A stretch of DNA of 64,000 bases, from the NCBI GenBank assembly GCA_030549175.1, contig JAUKUA010000006.1, positions 3,844,001 to 3,908,000 on the forward strand. The letters are read 5' to 3'. The stretch's first letter is position 1; each line of letters starts with the position of its first letter. Shown piece after piece: positions 55,232 to 64,000 of the stretch. This DNA comes from Lasiosphaeris hirsuta. Taxonomy: Eukaryota > Ascomycota > Sordariomycetes > Sordariales > Lasiosphaeriaceae. The position numbers and the translations under genes were made by a program. Below the pieces are notes generated by a model. It worked only from the letters and a program-made list of their open reading frames with translations. It searched no databases and was not told where the DNA came from.

Positions 55232-58144
55232 ATGGACTCAACGAGCCCGGAAATGTTGAAGGAGGACAACTCAGAGCCAATCTTTGGCGTGGCGGAAGAA
55301 TGCGAGACTCTTTTCCAACAATGCCGACATCTGCTTGAAGCTTCCGGTGTCGGCGAACTTCGCCGCTTCGAAGAGCGACAGCAGCGATTCACATCGTGGA
55401 CCGGATACTTGGGAGTGTTCGCCAAGCCGACCGTCTGTCTCGATTACAGGCTGAGGCACCATCATGATTTACAAGATCTCACGCTCCGGCTCCTCGGCAT
55501 CCTGAATATGAACCTTTTGCGGTGTAAGAACTGCTGTTTGTTTGAGGATTGGCTTTTATCTGACCTATTTGCAGTTGTAGAGTTGAGAAGCGCAACGGAT
55601 AAACGTCCCACCCTTCCACTGGAAGGGAAAACGGAGAGTCACCAGGGATATGACGCATCAGCGGTTGAGTTCCAAATTCTAACAGCGGTTGATGGAGCTA
55701 TTGATAAACTGAATCGCCTTGGGATAGCCATCCGACAATCTTCGACAAGGAATCTCACGGCAAGGACGCCTGCGGGTACATCGGATTACAACGATTTCAG
55801 AGAACTAGCACAGAGCATTGTTACGGCCTTGTATCCCGACGCCAGTGATATGTTTCGAGATATGCTGGGCAGATCGATGGCTGACCGCTATCAAAGCATC
55901 GCCTCTTGTCAGGTCCGTCAAGCTCGGCTTCACAAACGACGGCAGGAGCCAGAACCAATTGTCTTATCAGCAATCTTGGAAGAAGAGTTGGATGCGCATG
56001 ATCAGCAACCCAAAGCTCTCGAAGAGAACTTAGAGTCGTCCAGAAATCAGTGTCGCCAAATGGCCAAATCTGGAGGCCGTTCCATGTCCGGCATGCCCAA
56101 AGGAGCCACCCCTTGGTCGGAGGCATCCTCGGTTAACTCGCAGCTCGTTTACCGCAACATCAGCGGCTCACCATCGCATGTTGGATCCAAGAAGCGAAAA
56201 ACATCTTCCATTCAGATTAACATGGCGGGCTATCCCAAAGCACCGCAGCCGGCCAATAGCCTCAATTTCATCACCTGTCAATGGTGTGGTGAAACTCACG
56301 AGAAGAGACGCTTTGAGGGGGATGAATGGAGGTCCGTACAAGTATCTTTGCCTGTTTATGGGAAAGTCTCATCTCTGACATGACGTTTTGTTCAGGAAAC
56401 ACGTGGATAAGGACTTGAAGCCCTATATCTGCATTTCGGAGAATTGTCGTGAATTGCCGTGTTCATTCACCACGTTCAAGGCATGGAATCAGCATATGAC
56501 TGCTCAACACGGCCTGGCTTGGTACCAGGACGTGTATCCTCCATCTTCCTGGGTCTGCGCCATTTGCCTAGATGCCTCCAGCAACGGCTTCCAGCATCCC
56601 AACGAGCTGTACATTCACATGAAAAGCAGGCACGACTTCAGTGAGACACAACTTGCAGCAATTGTGCATCTGAGCAAAATCCAGGTGCAGAGACGACCAG
56701 ACATATGTCCTTTGTGTTGCCTGCACGTTGAAGACGGGCCGGAGGGACTTCCTAAGCCAATGCTTCCTGGTCACGGCGAAAATACAGTTCCTAGTACTGT
56801 TCGCAAGAATGATAAGGAACCAGCCGAACTCATGGCTCGCCATGTTGCAGCGCACTTACAGGCCCTCATGTTTCTAACCATCCGGCTCATGTCCATACGG
56901 GATGACGATGAGGAATGTGCCTCAGTAGCCAGCTCTGCGGTGGACACGGGGGACAACTCGACCCGCAAAATGCCATCTCGTCCTGACAGCCCTTCAGAAG
57001 GAAGCGCCGAAGTCTTGGCTAATATAGAGGTGGCTTCAGAGGACGGGAAACAGCCCGGGGCCTACGACCAAGTGGATGACATTCCGGAGACAACGGAAAA
57101 TGCTGATTGGTCTGTGATCAGTCCATGGTAACGTCATAATAGCCAACTTTTGACTGAAGGTCACTGACACGTCTCAGGCTCGCTGAGGGATACGTAGCCG
57201 CCGTGCAGCCGCTCCTCGAGAACAGTGCCACTAAAAGCAACAATACAGCTATGTGGCAGCTGCAGCAGACGCTCAACGGCCACGGGCGTTCTGTTTGGTC
57301 GGTCGCCTTCTCGCACGACTCGAAACTGCTGGCATCGGGGTCAGCCGACAGAACCATCCGGCTCTGGGATACGGCTACTTGGCAGCTGCAGCAGACGCTC
57401 AATGGCCACGGGAGTTCTGTTTACTCGGTCGCCTTCTCGCACGACTCGAAACTGCTGGCATCGGGGTCAGTCGACAGAACCATCCGGCTCTGGGATACGG
57501 CTACGTGGCAGCTGCAGCAGACGCTCAACGGCCACGGGAGTTCTGTTGGCTCGGTCGCCTTCTCGCACGACTCGAAACTGCTGGCATCGGGGTCAGCCGA
57601 CAGAACCATCCGGCTCTGGGATACGGCTACGTGGCAGCTGCAGCAGACGCTCAACGGCCACGGGAGTCCTGTTGGCTCGGTCGCCTTCTCGCACGACTCG
57701 AAACTGCTGGTATCGGGGTCAGACGACAACACCATCCGGCTCTGGGATACGGCTACGTGGCAGCTGCAGCAGACGCTCAACGGCCACGGGAGTCCTGTTG
57801 GCTCGGTCGCCTTCTCGCACGACTCGAAACTGCTGGTATCGGGGTCAGACGACAACACCATCCGGCTCTGGGATACGGCTACGTGGCAGCTGCAGCAGAC
57901 GCTCAACGGCCACGGGAGTTCTGTTGGCTCGGTCGCCTTCTCGCACGACTCGAAACTGCTGGCATCGGGGTCAGCCGACAACACCATCCGGCTCTGGGAT
58001 ACGGCTACGTGGCAGCTGCAGCAGACGCTCAACGGCCACGGGAGTTCTGTTGGCTCGGTCGCCTTCTCGCACGACTCGAAACTGCTGGCATCGGGGTCAG
58101 TCGACAGAACCATCCGGCTCTGGGATAGGGTAATAGTAACTTAG
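55232..58144 (+). CDS. C2H2-type zinc-finger protein fused to seven near-identical WD40 repeats
   Basis: Exons 55232-56331, 56396-57127 and 57178-58144 sum to 2,799 nt (932 aa), in frame throughout. Residues 1-330 form a helical region seen at the N terminus of many fungal C2H2-domain proteins. Cys/His clusters follow: CQWCGETHEKRRFEGDEW, YICISENCRELPCSFTTF with HMTAQH, CAICLDASSN with HMKSRH, and CPLCCLHVEDG. The intron 57128-57177 (donor GTAACG, acceptor CTCAG) rebuilds a TGG codon and joins LAEGYVAAVQPLLENS to the WD40 array. Seven repeats of 42 residues would make one complete beta-propeller. No NACHT or NB-ARC domain is present, unlike HET-E-type NLRs. Likely a recognition or scaffold protein acting with the divergent hydrolase; that partnership is inference. 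Confidence 0.75.
57254..58135 (+). repeat. 126-bp tandem repeat encoding WD40 units, seven copies
   Basis: Units start at 57254, 57380, 57506, 57632, 57758, 57884 and 58010. Units 4 and 5 are identical over 126 bp and the others differ at a handful of bases. Counting the first Trp as residue 1, differences between units fall at residues 12, 13, 15, 27, 31 and 33. The high identity implies ongoing repeat homogenisation by unequal crossing over or concerted evolution. Confidence 0.95.
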
Positions 58145-58324
58145 ATGCCACGGGAATAATGTCTGGTTCCATCAATTTTTTTTTTGGGCGGATCCAAGGA
58201 ACATAGTGCTCAAGGGGTAGCTAGGACTAGATCATCCTTTTTTTTTATCATAGCCTGCCACAGGAAGGGTGTGGGAGGCTGGGTAAATTTATAGAAAAAA
58301 GTTGTCAGATTTCTGCAACCCGGC

Positions 58325-58690
58325 CTGCTAAATTCGAATTTCCCAGCGGTGATCTCTTGTTGTAGTTTCGTTAGGTGGCGAAGCGAGCAGCGACTCCCAG
58401 TGATCGGATGACTGAAACTGAAAAGATATGCCGGCGAATGATGGAAAGGCGGGCCATCGAGAAGTTCTTCCCATGTTGACAGTTGCTTGGACGCCAGTGA
58501 TCCAGCCGAGGCACAGAGATAATTGGCGAACGAAGGATGTGGGGTGATGGCCTCGCCCCGATACGCCTTCTGGAGGGCTTCCAGGATCTTGGAGAAGTAG
58601 ACTCCGTCGTATTATGTGTGTGACATGCAAACGAGGAGCGTGTGGCGACGGGATTGGTTTTGTTTGAGCACCGTGAACGAGACAAGAGGC
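58325..58690 (-). pseudogene. NRPS condensation-domain fragment
   Basis: The minus-strand frame reads TVLKQNQSRRHTLLVCMSHT, a TAA stop (58614-58612), Y-DGVYFSKILEALQKAYRG, FANYLCASAG and TWEELLDGPP. SHTxYDGVYFSKIL corresponds to the active-site HHxxxDG region of fungal terminal condensation domains. Only about 120 codons remain, with a stop inside the catalytic motif. It is a relic of a nonribosomal peptide synthetase gene. Confidence 0.65.
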
Positions 58691-58859
58691 TCGCCGAGCT
58701 GGCGGACGCGATCTCTATCTCCTTCTCTCCATCTTTCCCGTTCCCCTTGCTCACGGTAGCGGTGCAAGAGATCCTCCGTATCGGCCCATCACCGACTTGA
58801 CCTAATACCGCTAGTTAGTTAGGTGCCTCTTGCCCAAAGCCTGTGATGAGCCCAGTATG

Positions 58860-59300
58860 GGGTTTCTTGTTGGGCAGGCAGATATGCTAGTGACGGAGCG
58901 TGAGAGGCGGATCGACGAGGGAGGGTTTACAGGAGAATCCTGATTTCATACGGCTTGCACTTGAGGCGGAAGGTGGATAGGCAACCCTTGAGTCCGGTCA
59001 AAAAGTGCGTACATGTTACGATTCTTGTCATGGCTGGGATGAATACGATTGGCACTTCGTGGGGGAGTACGTTAAATTATCTGCTGACCCATCCGGAGTG
59101 CTTGGCAAAGGCGAGGGCTGAGATCGACGCCGCTGATTCAAAGGGTCGCTGTCAACGCCAGTTCGGTATGAGGAGCCAAGACAGCATCTCCCGTACATGG
59201 TGGCTTGCATCAAAGGAGGGAAGACTGCTGCCTGAGACCGCCGGCCACCAGCCTTGGCAGCATCTGGGTAACCGCAGGCACCCGAGATGACCAGCAACGC
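58860..59300 (+). pseudogene. Cytochrome P450 fragment (I-helix region)
   Basis: AGMNTIGTSWGSTLNYLLTH and PECLAKARAEIDAADSKG match the P450 I-helix (AGxxT) and the following helix. After a frame change near 59165, LPYMVACIK followed by EGRLLPET resembles the K-helix region. The haem-binding cysteine region is absent. Upstream pieces (SADMLVTERERRIDEGG-like) contain stops. It is a decayed fragment. Confidence 0.65.
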
Positions 59301-59471
59301 CTATATGAAACAATGAGTCTTGGCGTTTCGGGCCGGATCCGGAGGCTTTCCAGCCTGCGCGATGGCTGGAAAGTGAAGAGAATTCTGTCAGGATGGAAGC
59401 GACCATGTTTGTCTCTGGCGGTGGCCTGAGGCTGTGCGGGGCGAAGCGAAAGTCTGCTTCTGAGTGTGTAG

Positions 59472-60520
59472 CTAGGCTGTAGCTGGTCGTGTCCTCCTCC
59501 TTCGCCTCCTTGTTCTCAAAAAATACCCATTGTTCTGCCAAAACTGCTTCTGATGGTTGCCGCCACTATTCGTCAGCGCAGCAAACGGATCGAAAAATGT
59601 TTCGCCGAACGAACGTGAGTCTTTCCATCCAGGTCCTTTGATCAGCGTGACGCCATCCTGAGCGAGATATACCACGTCGCTCTCAGGAAGATAACGGAGT
59701 GGGTGCATCACATTCCAGACCACTAAGCTGACGAGAAGTGGTGTCGCATCGAATATGTAGAAAGCCCACTCGTCTCGAACGGCTGATGAGCTGGTTCCAA
59801 AGTGCTCAACCATGCGGTAGATAATTCTCATGAGAATTATAAGCATGCTTGCATAGCAGGTGAGCAGTGGACGCATGGCTTTTGGGGAGTCGATGAAGCC
59901 AGATCGACAGCAGTGGTGGAATATCCCAGCCAAGATGAAAAAGACGGCCGTGACAAAGACTTGCAGGACGAGCGATGCATTTGTCAACGTGGCACCCAGG
60001 TTGAGCATTTTCTCGGGCACCGTAGTGTTGGAGATGTATGCGATGCCGATGGTTGTGAGAAGCTCGACTATAAAGGTAAGACTGCTAAAGGTGACCAAGA
60101 TTCGAGTGGGGTGCATAGGTGCGAAGTAGGGCACAAAGTGGAAAATGCGACCCAGGATTTGGATGTTGACGAGTTGGAATATTGGAGGAGCCATGTACAG
60201 CAGAAGTGTGCTTGCTGTGTAAACCTGGGCGTCATCGGGATGGACTGCGCCGTATGTCCTTGTCGCGAAGCCGGCGATGAGGAGAGTGCAGGCAAGAGGG
60301 AGGAGCGCGGTGAGCTTGAAGCACTTGTAATGTCTAACCAGCGGATGAGCGAAACCGGGCTTTGAGGGTGAGGAGGACCAAGCTGGACTTACATGCACTG
60401 CCAGATGTGCAATAAAGCTGTCGCAGCAAAGGCGGCGGCGAAAAAGACGGCTGCCGCCTTGTTTGGTGGGGTCGCGTAACGGCTAACGTCGCGTCTTTCG
60501 ATCGCGTCAGGCCCTGCCAT
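59472..60520 (-). CDS. RTA1-family membrane protein
   Basis: RTA1/RTM1-type proteins are seven-helix fungal membrane proteins linked to lipid translocation and resistance to toxic compounds. Exons 60520-60393 and 60333-59472 give 990 nt (329 aa). Start ATG 60520 provides the first helix (AAAVFFAAAFAATALLHIWQC). Landmarks are LLLYMAPPIFQLVNIQILGR, LGATLTNASLVLQVFVTAVF, MLIILMRIIYRMVEHFGTS and DEWAFYIFDATPLLVSLVVW. The C terminus is basic (RTRRRRRRTRPATA). The gene looks intact although both upstream neighbours are relics of biosynthetic genes. It could be a resistance gene left from a lost cluster. Confidence 0.85.
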
Positions 60521-61385
60521 GTTGAGAGTCTGGGAAGGCGCCATCTCTCAGGTTCATGTCAAAGATGGAAGCGGTTTAGTGAAAGGCAGGAGCGCTGGAT
60601 CCTATCGGAGTTTTTACCAGCCAGCTGTCAAATATCACGTGTATCAACCAGAATCGCATCAACAAGAGAGCTGCATGTGTGTTGCATTGAAGTCGCGGCT
60701 CTGCGCGGAATCGCGCACTTCGCTGCCAGTGCGCTTGGCAATGTGGCCGAAGCGCTCGCGAGGGCTGTGGAGCTTACGTAAGTTGACACCAGCTGGCGCA
60801 ACACCTTGAACACATTTTGGCGCTAGAGAATGAGCATCAAGAAACTGGGAGAGGCCACTGCGAGCTTCCGGACACTGCCCTGTGTAGCGGCCAACGCCGC
60901 AATCTCTGAAATTCTTCGCATGACAGCCAACTCCTGATTGGGTACACGTACCGCCTATAAAAGCTCGGAACCAGCCGAAGCATGGTATATCCACATGCAA
61001 GTCACGAATCTAAACCCTCGTGGTCATTCATGCACACTGGCAGCACAAGAGCAGCCGTGCTTGTACCGAATGGTCTTTACGACTCAGTCACTGCCTCGGT
61101 TTGGTGGGGACTAAATTGCCATTTGAAAACTTGGAGTCGTTGTAAACAATTTCTCAGAGCACGCATACACAGCTCGGCATTGCTCGTCACTTTCCCCAGA
61201 GATGAGTGAGTTGGTTCAAAAGCTTCATCTTTGTTATCTCCCGATATCCATCGACCCATTATCTACATTCTCTAGAAGCGCAGGCGCTAAACGAGTTGAG
61301 TCTACGTCGGCCAGCCGCTCTCAGCCCACCCAGATCACAACCTTCATGGTAGGGGTAGTTGTCGATATTCTAGTTGCTGACTCTG
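60521..61385. other. Intergenic, one doubtful cysteine-rich frame
   Basis: A minus-strand frame at 60659-61000 contains TCTQSGVGCHAKNFRDCGVG and further cysteines, but no signal peptide or convincing start. Nothing else is recognised. Confidence 0.35.
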
Positions 61386-61894
61386 CTATAGACGTGGTAG
61401 ATTTAGGGACCAAGCCCCAAGGAGAACAAAAGTAGCCCAATGGTACGGCTTTCGCGTGTCTGGCTCGTCCCGAACAGCGAGGACGGCCGTCTGCAGCGCA
61501 ACGGCCAGGTCAACGAGGATCATGTCGTCACCGCTGCTTCCCTGGTGGCTGCTATGGTGCTGTTGGCCTTCCAACTCAGCATAGAACTGCTCGGAAAAAG
61601 AAACGGCCTGTCCCCGATGGCGCGGGCCGGAGAGTGCCGAGAACGGAGCCTGCACCCTTACAGAGCAGGGCGGTAACCAGACCTGGCGGCTCGTCTCCGG
61701 CCGTGATGCCCTGCGATGACGCCACGAGGGTGATGTGGGGACTCCGCAGCGTCATGCCAAAAACGTCGTGCACCGCGAGCGGGCCGTCGCCCAGCTGCAC
61801 CCAGCCCCACAGGTCGGTGATCCTCCTTACGTCTCGAAGGGCGCTCACTGCTGATTCTTACAGGTGACCGGAGCGACAACGCTGTTTTGGCCAA
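61386..61894 (-). pseudogene. CHAT-domain (caspase-like) fragment
   Basis: The minus-strand frame reads WVQLGDGPLAVHDVFGMTL, SPHITLVASSQGITAGDEP and LVTALLCKGAGSVLGTL. After a one-base frameshift in a T run (about 61598) it continues FSEQFYAELE, VDLAVALQTAVLAVRDEPD and PYHWATFVLLGAW. These are the C-terminal blocks of fungal TPR-CHAT proteins. The N-terminal TPR region and catalytic His block are missing, so this is a 5'-truncated, frameshifted relic. Confidence 0.72.
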
Positions 61895-62780
61895 TGATCA
61901 GTATCTCAAGCACGGAATCGTCTGTACAGTATAACTAGTATAGACTAGGATAGCGCCATGGAAGAAGGGGAAATACTCTTGTCCGTTTGTCGCTCCAAGA
62001 GGAACACCGGAGACAACCCAATTCCTGGCTATTCTACAGCGGCTGACTGATGGATTGGTCTTAGTCCGTCGAATTAAAGGGGGTGTGATGAAGCGAATAA
62101 CTACGCATGAGGGCTAGGTAATAGACTGTTAGTAGCAGGCTGTTTACGGAGACTAATGAATGCCATCCGGGCAGGGTTACCCGTGCCGGGTCAGCCAAAG
62201 TGAGTGGAGTGAAGACAGTCATCAGAACTAGCTAACCGACTGAGCGGTTAGCCAATAAATCGGACGGGACATAAATGAATAGAAGACGCCTAGCTTATTC
62301 CACCCTTCATATCCTAACAACCTAAATTCCTTCGATCTCTATTTCCCTCTCAAGACTTATCGATAGCTATAAGGCAAATTAAAAAGAAAAGTGGCCATCT
62401 ATATCCCCCAAACTACTAAAGTTAGAGGCCTCGAGCACATAGTATTCAACTTGTGGTTAGGTAAACTTAGAAATGCAAGAGAGTGGATGAGTGGATGATG
62501 GAGAACTTTAATGAGGGAAGGTGCTTGGCTTGGCCTGGTCAGTGAAAAGAGTCTGCTGGGGACAGATCCGAATGAGGGCTGGGAGAAAAAGCAAGCGTGA
62601 ACGACTATCTCGAGCTGGCGGTATTAGCGTGTTGAGGCTCTATCCACTTTTTATCTTTTTCCTTTTTCTTGGGTTTTGACCTAGGAGGAGTCCCGACTTA
62701 GGTATTAGAGTATAGCTCTCCGTCTGCTCTTTCTCTTTGCTTGGCCGAGTCACCATACCCTCGGCTTAAAAAAGGGCCAT
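61895..62780. other. AT-rich gap, nothing recognised
   Basis: Low-complexity, stop-rich DNA with small pyrimidine runs (62630-62670). No gene is supported. Confidence 0.5.
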
Positions 62781-62901
62781 AATGGCTGCTTCTTTGGCCC
62801 ACCTCGCGCCCCAGTTGCTCGCCCTTATCTGCAACATCTTGCACGACGAGCATCTGCCCAGTCTGGCCGCCCTCGCATCAACAGGCACCCGCTACCATGA
62901 C
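62781..62901 (+). pseudogene. F-box protein N-terminal fragment
   Basis: Starts ATG 62781 and reads LAHLAPQLLALICNILHDEH then LPSLAALAS, the F-box-like start of many fungal F-box proteins. An extra A near 62880 shifts the frame into an early TGA; the other frame would give the expected RYHDVTAPLL. The remainder of the gene is absent. Confidence 0.5.
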
Positions 62902-63556
62902 GTCACCGCTCCCTTGCTCTAACTGGGTGAGCTGGCCACTTCAGGTATTGGGAGAAGCTCGGTTCAAGGGTCTGGAGGATGTATGCGTCGGAAGTGAATG
63001 TGTACCTGGGGAATTCAGATCAGAGGGCCACTGAGATTCAATGAGGGAAGATGCGCTGGTAAGTCTCGGAGTTTTGCTTACAGCCGTTGTCGCGTCTGCT
63101 GAACGAGGGTGTTTCCTACGAGTATGCTTCCTACTTGTGCGGGCGGCAGCCATCAGATGTTCTGCGTTGCAAATTGGCGTCCGCTGGGAGCTGAGCTTCG
63201 ATGTTACATCGGCCAAGCGTCATGCCGAGTCTTACAATACCCCGGCTCAAGCTCCACACCCATCTTGTACCCTGCTAGGGTCACTTGCCATTTAATTACC
63301 CATGACCTAGTATGGTTAGAAGCAAGACTAAACAACTACTGGTTCTTGAGCGCTTTTTGGGCATCCATCCCGCACCTGTCCTACCACTTGACGTCAACCT
63401 CAAGCCACCGTCGTGAATACGAGAATCAATAATTCTTGGCGTTTCCCACCTGGAAGTATAAGTATGGCCTCCACGTTGTGGATACAGATGTGGCACCTCC
63501 ACTAACAACTGTCCCGTTGCTGACAACTGGAACTTCCGACTACAAAAAAAAACACG
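62902..63556. other. Intergenic, nothing recognised
   Basis: Upstream region of the secreted protein gene. Open frames here (for example 63041-63295) have no motifs. Confidence 0.45.
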
Positions 63557-63928
63557 ATGCAACTCACCTCAACCCTCTCGACTCTCTCAGCTCTCGCCGC
63601 AGGCACCGTCAACGCTGCCGCCCTCACCAGCCGCGTCCCTCTCATGGGCATCTTCAGGGCCTCCACAGTCGCCCAGTGCCCCCTCGGGGCCTCCGACTTT
63701 TACCAAATCGGCCTGTCCCTGGGTCCTGACGACACATCGTGCCGCACTTTCTACAACAACATCACGTACGGCGCCATCGACGTCGAGTACTGGCACCCGC
63801 AGTGCGTGCTCGTTCTTTTCAGCACCATCGACTGCTCTGATGATGGAATCGGCTCGGGCACGGGCTGCTGGTCCCCGCCCGGAGGCTTCCAGGCGTATAA
63901 GGGCACTTGCCCGTATCGGACTTGGTGA
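63557..63928 (+). CDS. Small cysteine-rich secreted protein, effector-like
   Basis: A single exon of 123 aa. A signal peptide (LSTLSALAAGTVNAA) spans about residues 1-21. The mature part holds six cysteines (contexts AQCPLG, TSCRTF, PQCVLV, IDCSDD, TGCWSP, GTCPYR), consistent with three disulfides, and one N-glycosylation site (NNIT). The family is not recognised. Its size, secretion and cysteine content fit an effector or a surface-active small secreted protein. Confidence 0.72.
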   Translation: MQLTSTLSTLSALAAGTVNAAALTSRVPLMGIFRASTVAQCPLGASDFYQIGLSLGPDDTSCRTFYNNITYGAIDVEYWHPQCVLVLFSTIDCSDDGIGSGTGCWSPPGGFQAYKGTCPYRTW

Positions 63929-64000
63929 TGGGGTGAAGGTGAAAGTTGGGTTGTGAGAGGAAACGACGCCTGGTTGTTGGAAACCAATCATGGATATTGT

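Noticed and set aside
57225..58133. Long open frames in the other frames and antisense to the WD40 array
   Set aside because: They are by-products of the 126-bp repeat; only the frame giving WD40 motifs joins the upstream exons.
1..64000. CRISPR arrays, bacterial operons, riboswitches, rRNA
   Set aside because: The sequence is eukaryotic with spliceosomal introns; no direct-repeat/spacer array or rRNA signature was seen. tRNA genes could not be excluded by eye, but none was recognised.

Overview
The window looks like nuclear DNA of a filamentous ascomycete (Pezizomycotina, probably Sordariomycetes). Genes have short introns of about 45-100 nt with fungal branch points (CTAAC, CTGAC). The protein families are fungal: UstYa/DUF3328, HET, RTA1, OPT and fungal CorA-like proteins. 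Transposon remnants carry C-to-T type stop codons, the pattern left by repeat-induced point mutation (RIP). Gene models were spliced by eye. Where exon lengths sum to a multiple of three and motifs join in frame, this is stated.

Region 1 (about 1.1-15.8 kb) is a dikaritin-type RiPP biosynthetic cluster. It holds four UstYa-type oxidases (1107-1983 -, 3178-4121 -, 8520-9461 +, 14597-15815 +), a SAM methyltransferase (7131-8024 +), a secreted S41 peptidase (9567-11832 -), a membrane-anchored tyrosinase (12272-13613 +) and an OPT peptide transporter (4421-6748 +). No precursor with repeated Kex2-bounded cores was found. The best candidate is a tiny four-exon secreted peptide gene at 2415-2834. 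Three introns in the cluster appear to be GC-AG, four or more carry long poly-C runs, and the 8-mer TAGGCGCA recurs upstream of three cluster genes.

Region 2 (16-31 kb) is mixed. It contains two facing halves of a broken gene, a VWA-domain protein (17147-19858 -), and a CorA-like membrane protein gene (21329-25095 +) split by a 1,864-bp pogo/Fot-type transposon with perfect 43-bp terminal repeats and a TA duplication. A repeat-rich zone (26-27.7 kb) and a RIP-damaged NmrA-like pseudogene (29794-30910 -) follow.

Region 3 (31-48 kb) holds a large unrecognised protein (31357-34619 -), a HET-domain protein (34984-37190 +), a MYND-finger gene truncated next to a repeat (37823-39325 -), an ArsB/NhaD-type permease (40762-42964 +) and a second CorA-like gene (46007-48146 +).

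Region 4 (49-64 kb) opens with Copia and Tc1/mariner relics. A head-to-head gene pair follows. One gene (51773-54951 -) fuses a DUF7580-like domain to an alpha/beta-hydrolase. The other (55232-58144 +) fuses C2H2-like zinc fingers to seven almost identical 42-residue WD40 repeats. The repeat differences fall at positions matching the hypervariable sites of HET-E-type incompatibility genes, so this pair is the best candidate for an undescribed non-self-recognition system. Beyond it are relics of an NRPS condensation domain, a P450, a CHAT domain and an F-box, plus an intact RTA1-family gene and a small cysteine-rich secreted protein at the right edge.
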